Below are positions 10,621 to 24,976 of a DNA stretch of 64,000 nucleotides, piece by piece (the stretch's first letter is position 1; every line of letters begins with the position of its first letter). Below the pieces are notes generated by a model. That model did not search any database and was not told where the DNA came from. It saw only the letters and a list, made by a program, of their open reading frames with translations. Origin of the DNA: Strigamia acuminata (lineage: Eukaryota > Arthropoda > Chilopoda > Geophilomorpha > Linotaeniidae); contig OX442314.1 of the NCBI GenBank assembly GCA_949358305.1, positions 14,811,060 to 14,875,059 of the forward strand, written 5' to 3'. The position numbers and the translations under genes were made by a program.

Positions 10621-12500
10621 TTTTCTGTAGTTTTTTTTGTTCATTTTAATCATCCTTTGTTGTTGAATGCTGATTTAGTGAAATTGATAGTTTTTAATTT
10701 TAATTTGCTCAAGAAAGCAGAAACTTAATAATCATTTCTAAATTAAATTACTTGAAATCTGTAAATGTGCATGACGAGTTTCCATCTATTGACAAAAAAA
10801 AGAAGTATGAAGCTTTAATATGTTGCCAATAGACAGAGACACAAGAATTTACTCGCATTTCTACAGTTTTTCATATTTAGCGAAAGGTGGCGTTGAACGA
10901 TTTTAAGTTATTCCAGGGGGATTGATTTTTCAACTTCCGTTTTTAACATTCTGTTGAAATTTATAAAACTTTAGAACTGAACTCTTAATATGTCTATTGA
11001 ATCTGATGTTTGAACAATCTTAGAGCATAAGAAATTGACTGATAAAATTATAAGAATGACTCTTACTGTATTTCTTTGTATTGTTAAATATTATATACCT
11101 ACCAAATGTGTCATTAATACACAACCAATAACCTCAAAGTTTTGTATAGTATTATGTATATAATAACTTAGTTTATCATCAGATTGTGTAGTATTGTGTG
11201 TAGCTTATCATCATATTGTGTAACAAACTATCCCAATTTATACACTTATATAGTTATTTTAATTTTTATTCAAACCTTTTCTACATACAACAAATACATA
11301 ATATATATAGTACACACATCTTGCTCAAAAAGTGATTAATTGCACAAGTTGCACAAGTACAATAAATTCTTGGAATAATCTGAAAGTAATAACTTTTAGT
11401 TAACTACCCGTATGTAATTATTGTGCTTATTTGTTAGGTCTGCACCAGCCGTAGTTGCCAATAGAACCCATCATCAGCCTTATACGATGGTTTCTTTTTC
11501 TACTTATTTTTCTTTTAAAAAAAATGATTTGAATTGATGAGCGTGTAGTAAGATTTGCTTAATCCTTCGCCATTTACATTGACATTCTGACGCTCCACTG
11601 GCATGTAATCCAGACAGATTAGACAAGTCAAGTCACTAGGACCGCCATTAACAAAGTGATTACTAGTTGAAAGAAAACATGAAGTGGAAAAATGCTATTC
11701 ATTAATTTTTCCCTAACTACATTGTGCCGACGTTTGTATATCTAAAATAAATTTAATCTGATTTTTGGTTTTAAAAAAAAATCTGTTTTTATTTTTGTGT
11801 ATCTTTCACAGCACTATAATAAATGAGTGTAAGCTGTGGTGATACATTGATTCGAGTCAGCCTCTGGATTAAAGAGAGAGAGAGAGAGAAAGAAAGAAAA
11901 AGAAAGAAAAAAAGAAAAAAAAGGCTTTGAAAAATCGTAAAATAGGAAACGCTGACCGCGTGTGTGTAAGAACGTGCTGAGATTTGATTCGTTTCTATAG
12001 TAACCCCCCTCCAGCAATGCACCATGGGAGACAAGGCCACAAAAGTCTCTTGTTGATTCAATCCAGGAAGAAAAAGCACTTCACTCTATGGCAACGTTGA
12101 CTTTTCCTTTCTTCCAATCTTTTCCTATACTTTAAAAAAAAAAATCAGACCTCCAGTCAAAAATCCACCAAAAAATAACATCGAATTAAAATAGAAGATA
12201 CAAAATTATTAAAGGTGACAGTGGAATGTTTATTTCAAAAAAAGTAAAAAGAGCAATGAAAATTTTTTTTTCTTCATTTCTTTTCTTAATCCGCCAGGCA
12301 AGCAGCTGAGGATTAACAACCTAACGCTCCCTATTTGAGGAGGGGGGTAATAAGTAATAGTCGCACCAACATTAGGCGTCTCCATTTTTGTTACGTTTCA
12401 AATGAAGGCATAACGGTCACGTGTTCACTTCATCATTTGAGCAGATTAAGGAAAATAATCAAAGAAGAGAAAAGAAAAAAATATGATCCATCCATTCAAT
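10621..12500. other. AT-rich intergenic DNA, no gene seen
   Basis: No open frame with recognisable similarity. It holds an imperfect 22-bp tandem duplication (TTATCATCA.ATTGTGTA pattern) at about 11168-11222 and a homopurine tract at 11871-11922. It is the left end of the non-coding flank of Otx gene A. Confidence 0.5.
11871..11922. repeat. GA/GAAA homopurine tract
   Basis: An AG dinucleotide run passes into AGAAA repeats, about 52 bp without a pyrimidine. It could bind GAGA-type factors or form triplex DNA, but it may be a plain microsatellite. Confidence 0.8.
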
Positions 12501-13646
12501 GAGGTGATGCACAAGATCCACGAACCTTCCCCCTTGGTCAATTACGTGGCACTGAAAGCATCGACGCGGTCCAATTAAAGTGCAGGGCTTTTCTTGCATC
12601 AGATTAATCTGCAACATTCTCAAATAGCCTGCAATTTTCACTCGACCGCATCACACAACAAAATTACTAATCGGATCTATGGGTCCCTCATCTGTGGTCA
12701 TCTCAAAAAGGACAGTTGTCAAAAACTTTACTTTACACAAGTTGGACTGATCCTTGAGCACATATTCTTGCTAAATCCCGCCAAAGACGCGTCCAATCCG
12801 TGAAAGCGCCCTCTGAACTCCGCCTCGCACAACAACTAGATATGCATGTTATTTTTAGCTCGTCTAAATCAAAGAGCGAAGCCGCGCTATATGTGAAAGA
12901 GGCGTCGTTCTGAGGTGGCGCGTGCAGGCGGCATCGTCTTTGTGCACGCGAGACGAGACGCCTGCTTTGCTCTGCTCTTTCGCTCGCTCGTCGGTCCCCT
13001 CCTTAATGCAGTCCAATACCCATTCCCGTCCCTTCTTTTCCTTTCTCGACGGCATTACAGCTCCAAAGGTGTGTCTCCAAGTTGAAAACACAAAAATTAC
13101 CCAGTGCGCGACATTTCCCGCTGTGATGACCCTCCCTGGTTAGCAGTTAGTGGCGTCCGGTGACAGCAGGTGATCATATGCTCCTTGTTCATGACCCTAA
13201 CTAGCCAGACGCTTGGCGTCGGAGGCAAACAATGAATAAAACCAACCAAACAACGCATAGAAACAGAAAGATCAAAGATACAATTTCCATTTTATAAAAC
13301 AACTTTCGTATATATATACATATATAATACACTTTAATAGAATGTGAAAATAAATAAATAGATAAATAAATAAATGAAAAAAAGTATGTAACTTTAAAAG
13401 AGCTGACCAAAATGGCGGCTCAACTGGTTCTTGCATTGGCTGCTTTATACACGCAACCAGTTTTATCTCATTTCCCCGCCGCCCACTCCCATACCTCTTG
13501 TATAACGACCATCTGCGCATTGTGTATTTGTGATCCGCGTCCACTCAGCGGTCGATCGAGATTTCCACACATTCCCCTTCGTGCATTCGAGGTCTTCTTG
13601 CCCTCAGACTCGATCGATCATGCAGTAGAGCTTTGCCATACGAGGT

Positions 13647-13673
13647 AGAGAGAGCGAGAGAGAGAGAGAGAGA
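13647..13673. repeat. GA dinucleotide microsatellite
   Basis: AG repeats interrupted once by CG. A similar tract is at 28782-28804. Such tracts are binding sites for GAGA factor in insects; here that is only a possibility. Confidence 0.8.
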
Positions 13674-14074
13674 AATGTGTGGGAGGCGCGTGACTATCGA
13701 TTTCCGACTTAGTCCCCTTGCTAGCTCTTTTCACTTCGATCGTGCATTGATGACACAGGGTCGAAATGCCAAAACAGCTGCTCAAATACCCGACATAGCC
13801 ACAGGCCACCACTATGATGTTTGTTGTTTCTGTCAAATTGCGCTCGCTTTTTCTCTTTTCTCGCGTTCTGCGTGCTGCTACTCATGCTCCCTCATCCCAA
13901 ACTCATGTCCCAATCTCATGAATATTTAAGAACATGGTGGTGCCGAGGCAGAAAATAAGAAGACCACTCGAGCCAAACCGATGAATGAATGAATAGCAAA
14001 ATGATATTGACATGAAACATGGATGAGTTTGCGAGAAAAACGTAAACTTAAACTTTTCGAATTTTTATTTTCGC

Positions 14075-14109
<35 letters not shown>
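14075..14109. repeat. TTTA tetranucleotide microsatellite
   Basis: About eight near-perfect copies of TTTA/ATTT, bordered by AT-rich DNA. Confidence 0.85.
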
Positions 14110-14110
<1 letters not shown>

Positions 14111-16635
14111 TTTTTATTAATAATTGAGAATTTCTTCGGTTAAATTTGTAGATGCCCATCTGGCATGGCCTTGTGCACACACAATGGGGTAGTGTGTGTT
14201 TGTGTATGGCTAGAGAGCACTTTATTAGAGAGAAAAGGGGGTGGAGGCAGCAGAAGACCCTCACAAATGGCCAACTCGGACTTGCTTTCAACAGACCCTG
14301 CCGGTCGTAGGAGGTGAACCAATGAGGATTCGAGGTGGGGACTGCGAATAAACCAATGGCGAGACACTTCTCTCATCGATCATGCTGACAAATCATTTTC
14401 TTGTCTGGGCAACAGGGGGAGCTGAGGGAAGCCTGGTCGCCAAGGTGAGGGGAGATTACACATTCTCCTTCCCCCTTTTTTTCCCTTATCCTCCTCTTCT
14501 TCTGTCTCCCTCAGTTTCTTTGCAAAGACGACCAAGGGCGTTGCATCCAAACATTGCCCTCTGACCTCACCACTCTTCTTCGAGACCCCCACTTCTCTAC
14601 ACTTTTTCTTAGGGATTATTATACGCGCAAGCGCAAAAGGATTTTCCAGTGTCGAAACCCTCCAACTCCGGTACAGCGAGGTCAACCCATTGAAGACTCG
14701 CCTCAAAGTTTGCATAAAGCGCGTGACTTATTAAAACACTCTTTAATTCTTGTTTGTGATACACGAGAAAAGTCCTCGGTGACGCCTAAGTCTTTATTTA
14801 TTGCCAACTAACAACGTCTCAACTATAAAATAGAATAAAACCCAACTGATTTGAATTAAGTAGATGGAAAATATTTAAAGAAGAAAAGATTTCGTTTACA
14901 ATAGAATTATCCGAATTAAAAGTCAATTTTTTTCCCCAATAAAGTATTGTGGCACACAAAAAAATCCTATACTCTGTACGTGCATGTTTATATACACAAC
15001 CTGTAATTTCGACCACTCCTTAACTACAGACTGGTCTTGAAAACAGGACCCAATAAATTTACACCCGACTGCTGATGGACAAAGTCCAAGCGAGCCCTTT
15101 AGCGGCGAATTTCTAAAGTAAACCACTCTGAGGCGAGATGATGAAGGTTCTCATGTGGTGACTGATGGATGAAAATTCGATAGCGAGGCAAAGAAAGAAA
15201 GAAAGAAAAAAGTGGCGCTAGGGGTCGTCAAAGGACCCCAAATAAAATTAGCTTCCCTTTGAGGTTCAAGAGTCACATCAGAATCATTTTATTAGGCAAA
15301 TAAGTTGATTAGCTTGTTTTCTCCATGGGGATCAAATTGGTTAATGGCATTCACCTCTACTCACCCCTCGAACCTCGTGTAATGGAGGATAATTGGGTTG
15401 GCAGTGCGGCAACATCCTTGCGACTGCCGCACCGCATTAAGTATAAATGGAATCTGTCAAAATGTATGCAAATTGGTTTGTCTTTCGTTTCGATTCGCAC
15501 ATGTGGTGTCTATTCACGTCACACACGGTTTCACACGAACACTTTGACGTGGGCGCAGCCTTCCTTCACTTCAACAGCTCGCGTTTCGTTTCGTTTCACA
15601 CCCGACCGGTCACGCAGCCTAAATCGAGCCGACAGCATCCTCCATCGGGCGTCTTCGGGTCCGTCCTCCTCGTCATCTCTCGTGGCACCGTTGTCACCTT
15701 GGCGCGCGTTACTGATAAACATCTCCCGTTGCATTTCAACTTCAATCTTCGCATACCGGAAGAGAAAAGAAGAGAAGACAAACTTTGCCTTTGCCGCCCT
15801 TTGTCCCACTCGTCTCCTCTTTAAGCCTCATCTTCACTTCTCTCTCACCTTCCCCCTTTCTGGACAAACAGGAAAAACACACAACAAAACCCTCACGATA
15901 TTTTAATCTATCACAAATATGACACTGAATGGCGCTGTCAACTCTTACAACATTATAGCGTAGTCGGATAACACATAAGACACAAAAGTCAATCCGACTG
16001 TGACACCCGAAGCCGTGCGAGGGCAGTTCAAACACAACACCTGTGGCTTATGGCCTTATACGATATTATTGGCAGGATTTTGGGCGCTCAGTCGATCGCT
16101 TGGATAAGTGTCAGACCGACAAATGCCCAAGGCGAGCAAAAGTCCACAAAAAACCTCCTCCTCATCCTCCTCTGTGTACATCAGCTCTTACCCACGAGTT
16201 TCTTTATTCTCCTCTGCCGTTTGTCCTTTCCTGCTGCTGCTGTTGCTGCCGCCTCGTTTCTCTCTCAAAAGTGGGATTTTCGGCCGTAATACGCGCATTG
16301 TGGACTCCATAGCCGTCTATACAAGAGGGGCACATCTTTTTACCCCGAGTCGAGGGAGAGTACCATTCGCCCTCCACCAACACACAGGGAAATTAATCCC
16401 CTTGCTCCCCAGTGCCAAATACAATGGAAAAGCAACGAGCAACTTATTTTCGTGTCCGCGACCTTTTTACAAATTTATACACAACCTTTCAAATATTTTC
16501 CAGCAAAAATCGAGCGAAACGTAGATGCAAAAGCGTCGAGGCAACTTGTTAAAATATCTGCTCGTTGTTATGACAACGCTCTCATGGCGTCGACAGCGGG
16601 TAGCGAGCAGAGATTATATACTCGCAGAGCGTCGA

Positions 16636-16709
16636 GGGAGAGACAGAGCGAGATGCGGGAGAAAGAGCGAGCGGGAGAAAGAGCGAGCGAGCGAGAAAGC
16701 GAGCGAGCA
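16636..16709. repeat. Purine-rich GAGCG/GAGA repeat tract
   Basis: Degenerate repeats of GAGCGAGC and GAGAAAGAGC over about 75 bp, just downstream of a TATA-like TTATATA at 16614-16620. The combination resembles a GAGA-rich core-promoter downstream region and could mark an Otx A start site, without proof. Confidence 0.5.
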
Positions 16710-19700
16710 GCCAGAGGGCCAACTGCACGCGCTAATCCGCATACCCAGGAACCTGGGAAACATTAGCCTATAGATGGAGATCTCTGATTTCAGCCGGAGG
16801 GGAGAACGGCACCGGGTTCCACGAGTAAATGATGAGGTCGCGTCCCGAGTTTACTCGACTAATAACTCTCGAGGGAACGCGACTCAAGCGACTATAGCAA
16901 ATTGAATCGATGCGCGTCGTCATCGAATTAATTAATTAATTAATTCATAAACAACAATAATAATTTCAAAATTGGCACGCGAATAAATTCAAATTGATCG
17001 TTAGTATGGGTATACTACTCACTGGTATTTTGCTCTCGCTTCGGCTCGCTGCCATTCCGCAGCGTCGTGCGTCGTCGGCGGTATTCACAAGTGCACAAGA
17101 GCGCGATGCAAGATGCGAGCTTTCTCGGATGTCGACGGACGACGGCCCGTCGGCTGTATGGGTGCGAGTGCCGTGGGTTGCAGGTATATAGGGCCGGGCA
17201 GGAGCGGATTAGGTGCTCGCCCTGTTACATGTAAGCCTATTAACTCGGGCGCAGGACACAAAATGAGCTTTCCTTGGGACTCTGTAAACTCTTTAATTCC
17301 TCTCCTTTTTTAATCCTTGGCAACTCACAAAGAAAAGCTCCCCTCACCATCCCAGTCCCATAACTAACGGAATGCACACTGGGCAAATATTGGCGCGAGC
17401 TCTGAGCTCATCAAACGTTTACCAATCATCACGACACATTCAACCGTAAATTTCGCCTTTTTACATTTTTTTTTGCATCGACTAAAATCGATTAGAGTTC
17501 GCTAGCGAGTGCAAACCATTTCCAATATTAATATTTTTATTTCTTATTTTCTTCCGTATACCGTGTTTTCATTTATCTTGATTCCATTTTCTGATTGACT
17601 CGAGATTAATTCTCTCAATCAGATTACTAGATCAGCAATGCACTACCATTTAATTAGTAAATGACGTCACACACGCATTTATATTAATTACTTGTGTCAT
17701 CATTCCCAAAACGACACGCAAAAGCAAAATTAAATAAAATCTCGTGCTATAATTGCTTCAAACTTCTTCCACATTTTAACAGAAAAAAAATTTAATTATT
17801 ATTATTTTTTCAAATTTCAACTTAAAAACTGCATGCAATTTCCGCCATATAAATAATTTACAATGTTAATAATCAGCACAATATTATTTTTTTCTTGGCA
17901 AAAATAATATAATTGAGACGCCCTGCACTTGCACCTTGAAGTGTAGTTTAGAGCAAACATCACTTTCTCGCTCGAGTTGCCTCACCCAATGGACGTCCAT
18001 TCACAGCTGCGTTGTACCATCAATTGACAAGAGCCCTCTTCAGAACTCAACTAAGTGAAGACGCGATGAACCTGCTCCCTGATTGGCATGTCCGCCAGGG
18101 CGGGGCGCTGCCATTTTGCCCCCGAGAGGGCAGCGCACAGAGAACCCAATCAATAATTAAGCATCCTTAATGGCCAAGGCTGAAATCCCCAGCAATGATG
18201 GAGGCGGGTGAGCGTGAAATTCGCCGGAAGGAGGGAGACCTGTCTGTCACACAGCCGCTCTTCACCCCTTTACTGCACAAGCAATTAACGCGCCACAACT
18301 CAGGGACATATCACTGAAATCTTCAACAACAAAAAAAAGAAACACATCTTTGCCTTAATTTACCACAAGCAACCAAAAATTGCGTTTAATATTTTAAGAC
18401 GCTAAAAAAGTGGAGAAATGAAGCAAACACGCTGTCTATTACGCAATAATAAATTTAAATAAATTCACTTTCGTAATCCTATTTAAAAAGCAACAAAAAA
18501 AAAACGAATCTACAATCATTAACGAAAAAAAAATTCAACATAAAACACAGATGATGATAATCTCTTAGAAAATTCAGGTCACTCATAAACAAACTCACTC
18601 ACATAATCACACACGCATTTCGCTAACAGATGTCGCTACAAGAACAAAATACTCATTTTCCAACTAGACTAAACAACAAGTAATTTTCCGAATTCCCTAC
18701 GTAGATGTTTGTTAATGTTTGTTAATTTCAAAAAAAGTAATCTTCTCAATGAGCGAAACTTTTCTCCTTTGTCGCCTGCATCATGTGCAGTCATCAAAGG
18801 GGTGGACTCAAACTATTCTCAATTCTCCCATCCGACTCGCACACGGATCCGCCAACCATCTATCACCTCGAGGAAAAGCCTCGTTCTGATTGGCGCACGG
18901 GCGTGGTATGGTGCGTCGCCAAGGCGTGCGCCGAGGAAGCAGACGCTCCCCCGCGTCTGCTTCCTGAGCGCGGCCGGCTTGAAACGGAGCGGTCGATCAA
19001 TCAGGGCTCAATTTACAACGACATAAGCTTATTGCTAACAAGCTTAAGCCCTTTATTATCCGCAGCCTGCGTGGCTGAGGCCTCTGCTCTTAGCCTAGTA
19101 CTAGTAAGTTGCTCGCGACGCTGCATCTCATCGGGCTTGGAGCCCCCATCTCAAATCCGTCGCGGACCCCAACGACCCCCGGCACGCCATGCCAGGGGTG
19201 TTGGGGCCCAACGACGACTCCGACGACTACTATAAGCCTTTCTTGTCGCTCTTCTGACCCTATAGGTGCAACTGGTGCCGTCGACACAGTTTGTGTGCAC
19301 GACTCGTCCAAAGTGAACGCCAACGCCGTGCGGCTCATTCGACTCAAACTTCTCCGCTGTTTCTCTAAGGTAGGCATCACTTTTTATCAATTTTTACTCA
19401 TTTTGCTAGTGTGGTTCAACACAAATTGAATCAAATCATTTCGAACTTGTTGTTACGACACGTGTTGCTTCATTCTAAGTGGATGCACATGACTGCGGAA
19501 CGGTATCGAGGGCACGAAGGGTGTTTAGGCTTAATCTGGCAGTTCGCTTAGTATTTTCTAGGTCGCATTGTTTCTGTTTCGACGTCGACCACGTGGTACA
19601 GAAACAACAAAATGTTACCGATTGTTTAACTAAACAATAACAAAAAAAATGGAGTTGGTCGACCCTTAAATTATACACAAGGTCCCGCAAAATTACCACT

Positions 19701-20794
19701 TAATAACTGTGTACATTTTTGTGTTCTCAATTCAACATTAGCCGTAACCGTAATTACTGCCCGAAAGAGGCCAAATTTGTGTCTAGCTTAACGGACTGTG
19801 TAAAACACAGGCAAAAGGAAAAGTTTTCGAAGAAAAAAGTGTGCAAACAAGAGGGCAAAGGCGAGATTTCAGCCCGAGGGAATTCTATCTCTGGTCACGC
19901 GGCTCACAAAAGATAGGGCAAAGCAAAACTGCTGTAGCGTTGTGGCTGCACGTGGTGTTGATGGGCCGGCAGATCGTGCTTCTGCATCTCGGCTGCACAA
20001 ATGTCGAGTGAGAGGGAGACAAAAACCCGATGGTTTATGGTGAGAGCAGAAAAGAGAGATAGGCAGTGAGAAGAAGGTTGACTTTGAAAAGGTCACTCGA
20101 GCCGGTTCGAAAACAAGACTCGCGACGACGATCACTCCATTCCCTTTAACTTGAAATCGCGTTCTAGTTATTGCGAAATTCGTCGTGTAATGTGCTAAGT
20201 GTTGGGCAAATATAAGCCGGAAGAGCCAGCGGGTTGCCTCAGAGTAAAGCCCAATAGGGGGTACATCCTTCCTTCCGTTTCCGGAAATGGTCGTCCTTTG
20301 ACAGCCACAAAACCTCATATTAATGTGATCAGGTGAATGGAAAGAGAACTGACCTAAACCGACAATAATCGATTATTATCCTCACCCTTTACGGTGATCA
20401 ATATATAGATTAAAGGTAGGATAAAAGAAATCAAGTTTGATCACTTATCGTGTCCACCATCAGCCCTAACTGATGTTGTTATTGAATTTGGCGCGCGAAA
20501 GAAAAGAAATGGATCGTTTGTATCAACTGAGGAAAAAGAATGAACATGATAAATCGATTAGCGCCTCCATGGGAGAAGAGGGAGTGTCATCCCCCATAGG
20601 GGAAATCATTACATGGCTAATGAATAACATGGGTTGCACACTTCACACGATGCCTAACAGTCCCTATCAACATCCGATTTAGATAACTGTCCATTCTGAT
20701 AGACTCATCTTGGAAAAAAATGGTGGATGGAAGCCTTTTTTTTGTTTCTGTTTACTTTAAAAAATCGATTAAATTTTTTTTATTTTTTTTTCGT

Positions 20795-20812
20795 GGGGGG
20801 GGGGGGGGGGGG
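20795..20812. repeat. Run of 18 G
   Basis: An uninterrupted G run, preceded by a T-rich stretch (20774-20791). It is unusual in this AT-rich sequence. Its true length may be affected by sequencing or assembly. Confidence 0.9.
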
Positions 20813-23466
20813 CTTCAGATATATAGGGAAAAGGGGGAACTGAAAAGTCGTACGTCATAGTAGTCAACATGCGCAATGACAGCAAATGACTTCATCTGAT
20901 CCCACAAGAAATGACAATAGAAAACTCATTTCATTTCCTTCTTACTGCGAATGACTTGTAGGAAATGATTATAAGTTATACCTAGTTAAATCAATGACAA
21001 TTCCATTTGATTCTTCTTTTTGAAATAGAAAAATAAGATTCATCGTTATATATTCGCTAATATTGCCCAACACCGTAATTTAAGACATAATCCCACTGAC
21101 TTGTGAGCTCCATTTTCATTTACAAAATCAATTTCCTTACACATAAGGACATTAAAAGATTGAGACAATAAAAACAACAAACCAATAAATTAAAAAAGTG
21201 AGCAATTTCAAAATGAAAAATCAAAATTTACTATATGCTATTATTGCTGTACTTTGAATATACATGCCAATCATTAGAGCTCTCGAGTGTTGATCCCCAT
21301 ATGGACATAACAAACAGTAGGAGCCGGGAAAGAACGTCAATTACACTTTGTGATGCAGGTGGATGCACGTAATGATCTATTGGACATCCTTTCTTTGTCT
21401 TTCTCGTCCCCACGGACCCATCCAATATGCTGAACAAGACATGGAGAACAAGCGCAAAAATCAGTAAGGGAGCCATGAAGCAAACGTTGGCGCTCGCGGG
21501 AATTAATGTGCTCGGCATCCCCTCGCCGCACATTCGCACGTCTGCTGTTTGCTCGTACTGCTTGCTTTTCATTAAACGAATGGGCGGACGGGGGCGCTTT
21601 ACTCCCTTCCTTCTCTGTGTCAACAGTGCGACCAAACAGCGTTTCATTCTCACCATCCCCGCACCCACCTTCTGCTTTGCCAATATTAAGGGCCATGTCG
21701 AGAATGTTCATCAATTAATAACACTACAAACATAAAAATATCAACACTGATAATGATTCCGCCGCATTAGAAAACACAACGCATGCGCGACTGTCTTAAA
21801 ATATTCGAGCACTGCACTCGAGTGCTAAGTGCGGTCGAGAAATTCCTATATTTCTTGTCTTGGCCATAAAAACCGAGGGTTAAAAAGGTTGCTGTAAGTG
21901 ACACTTTTGGGTGTGTGTGCAAAGGGGTAAGCACGGTCAACGCTCGCTCGTGTGGCGAGTCTCCATGAATAATTAATAGCGTCTTTGCTTCTTGTTTAGA
22001 GACGAGGAGTCGAGGTTGCGTGGGCGTGAAAGAGGGAGAAGGGGAGAGCGAGTGTCGACGAGACCCTCGAGGGCGAGGTCTGGCGACCAGAGATAAAGGC
22101 GTCCAGTAGGACGCGGGCAAGCCACCGAAACCCTCACCATAAAATTGATTGGAGCAATAATTCGTGGGCCTGATTGCTACATAAAGCAGGATTTTCACAG
22201 AAATGAATGGGAAGCATAGAGTATAGTCGAGTTTCGAGGAACCATTCGCAACGGAGACGCTATACTACACGCGAGCTCAGCAGAAAAAGGGACATTTTCG
22301 AGATTTTTACGAGATGCTGCCACTCCATTTCATGTGTGCAACGATAAAGACCAGATACGAGTGCAGATGTTATCGTCTTCTGATGCTCGAATCTTCACTC
22401 GCATTCAACATTTCGTTTCATTTACTCTTAAAAAAATGTTCTCGCAACATATTACGTGCTTTCTGCACTTTTTAATCTCTTCTCGACAAACATTATTCAA
22501 TATTACACGCATTTCCCAGAAAAATTTCCAACCCATTTCGATTTATTACAACAACAAACAGATATAAATTTTTTCTTCCTTACCAACAGCACGCAACCGT
22601 TTTCCTCTTTATGGTGCTAACTTGACTATAGTTTACATTGTATCGCTTTTTTTGAACACGTTTATACAATTATTGTGCCTCTAAGGGACAATTGCAGCCA
22701 TCTTTTGTCCTTCAACGATATGTGCAGCTGCTCGTGTCTTTATATGGCTCATGCAGATGAAGGCCATAACCAGGCTAATTATCAATGGGGAAAAAAGTGC
22801 GAACGATGACGAAGAGATTTGGGGGGAACCAAGTAGAAATGGGTGGATAGTGGGAGGGTGAGGGATAGACCATGAGTGATTGCTTAAACTAGTAATCCAT
22901 TCAAATCTGTCAAGATCAGTAAGCAAACTCCAAACACTTTCTTATAGTCATCAGAAAAACATCATCGTCGTGTCTTGTCATCATTAGCTTAAGAATCCTT
23001 GTTTTCTTTGATGGATGTGTAAATACTAAATATAAATAAATAAATAAATTTTCACAAATTTTTTTTTACAATTTATACATAAAAATCTTTTTATGAGATC
23101 CATTTTCGAATCCATTTTGAAAGTGCAAAAGACTAGAGAGTATAGGGCGAGGGGAAAAATAAGAGGCAAGAGGCGGTTGGGAGGGCATGGCCCTAGAACC
23201 TTGCCTCGCCACCGGATTGGTTGTTCCCTCAATTCAATTTGCATTTCTGTCACTCACGAGGTTCGTGAGAGGTCAGGGCCGCCATAGCTCGGCTCATTTG
23301 CCGCCATCGGGAGAATTCACTATTTCCATAGCAACCGACCGTTGCTAAGAAACGTGTGCTCATCCTCATTAAGAGTCGGAAAGAAGAGCATAGAGGGATG
23401 AAAAGAGAATTATCAATATTTGATGAATGATATTGAAGCGAAAAAAAAAAAATCTCAAAAAATCTC

Positions 23467-23515
23467 AAAAAATAAAATAAAATAAAATAAAATAAAATAA
23501 AATAAAATAAAAATA
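23467..23515. repeat. TAAAA pentanucleotide microsatellite
   Basis: About nine tandem copies of TAAAA, following two copies of AATCTCAAAA. Confidence 0.9.
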
Positions 23516-24084
23516 AGCAGACGTTTAACGTTTTGAATAACCCATCCCTTCATCACGCAATCTTTTGTTGTCGCTTGTCAACGCCGTGTTGAAGCGAGGG
23601 CAACGTGTCACTTGTTCATCAACACATGGCCGACTTATCACGTTTCTCATCTAAGGACGAGTCTTCAACTGGCAACTTGTATACCAAGCTGATATTAGAT
23701 AAGGGGGAGGGGAAACCGGTGGGGAATCTCACTTACGAGTAAAATTATCCACCCTTGAAAATACTTCCGGTGCCTCCTTTGGAAAGCCAAACGCCCACGG
23801 ATTAAATATCGCACTTTTCCTTTTGCTCGTGACAAAATGTGTCAGTTTGCATGTCACCTTGTTAACTCGTCTCGTGTTTGGTTATTACGCTGCAGCCCAA
23901 AGTGCTATTAGTCAATCGATCGATGTGTTTCTCTTATCGGAATGTGGGCTTCCATCCCTCTAGCTTAAAACAAACATTGCCGGGCATTGCTGACAGCTCA
24001 TCTTCAAACACTTGCATTCCGCCCCATTCCCCCGTCTCCCTCCCTCCCTCCCACACAGCAACACGTACACTTACTCACATCGTG

Positions 24085-24109
24085 AATATAAATATAAATA
24101 TAAATATAG
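24085..24109. repeat. AAATAT-type microsatellite
   Basis: Four copies of a six-base AATATA unit, next to a short CCCT run (24041-24055). Confidence 0.75.
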
Positions 24110-24949
24110 AAATAACAAATATTCAACGCCAGAGTTGAGCGAGAAATAGAAATATTTCTTGCTGTCTGCTTATTCAATTGACCGCCTTAACTAGGGCTTT
24201 CCTGCATTGCCGTGCATTTCTTGCCATTATCCAGCATATCTTCGGAATGTGCACGTGTTGTGACGTTAGAAGCACCTGTGTTCGACCGTCTATTGAATGC
24301 GAGGTCATCCAAAGATTAGGGCGTCGCGGTGGCCATAAAATGTCAGGTTTGTGTACGACTCTCACCTGTATTCGACTGGGGAAAAAAGAGGGTCAGGTGA
24401 CAATATACCACGTGACGCACCTGTGTGGTTGTGACAGTAAGCATGAAAAATTGAGAGAGCAGAAAAATGTTTTAAAAAAATAAACGTAAAAATAAATCAA
24501 ATTATTATTTCGTCCGTAATTGACGCGTGATTTTGCATTGTTCCGCCGTTTAAGTCGCACCTTTCGTTTTGATTTCTGATTTGTAATCGTGCGGAATACG
24601 ATTGGTGGTTTGGTACAAAGTCAAGTTGATTAATTTTTCACTGCTGGGTTTATGTAAAAGAGAGAAAGTGAGAGAAAAGTGGAGAAATTTTTAAAATCCT
24701 CTTTGAGGCGCTTAGAGAAATTAAGCAAACCACTTGGACCATACACGCATTTCACTCCAATAGGCAATAAAGTCTAAGGTCGGCAACGACTTAAGTTCGA
24801 ACGAAATAAGATTTGCCAACATTTTCTTTTCAAATTTAACATAAACCACAGCTTTATAAGCGGGTTAAAACAGTTTGCACAAATTTTACACAAGAATTTA
24901 TTAACGTCAACTTTATTCAAATATGGCGACCGACTCGTCATCGTCACGG

Positions 24950-24976
24950 CATCGCATCGCATCGCATCGTATCGCA
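24950..24976. repeat. GCATC pentanucleotide microsatellite
   Basis: Five near-perfect copies of GCATC, with one T substitution in the last part. Confidence 0.85.

Noticed and set aside
13412-13648. 78-codon frame starting MAAQLVLALAALYTQP with a signal-peptide look and good Kozak context
   Set aside because: After the hydrophobic start there is no domain and no splice site supporting more coding sequence. The AAAATGGCGGC context is also a YY1/Pho-type site. Kept as a weak possibility only.
15325-15906. 193-codon open frame on plus, the longest unassigned frame
   Set aside because: Overlapped by open frames in two other phases and on the minus strand, rich in Ser/Arg/Leu, with no domain or splice logic. 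Typical of GC-rich non-coding DNA.
19321-19374. Possible upstream Otx A exon ending at CTAAG|GTAGGC
   Set aside because: The donor looks good, but nothing ties it to 29168. Not reported as an exon.
21231-21735. Overlapping 150-, 125- and 102-codon frames
   Set aside because: Several phases are open on both strands with no domains; a composition artefact.
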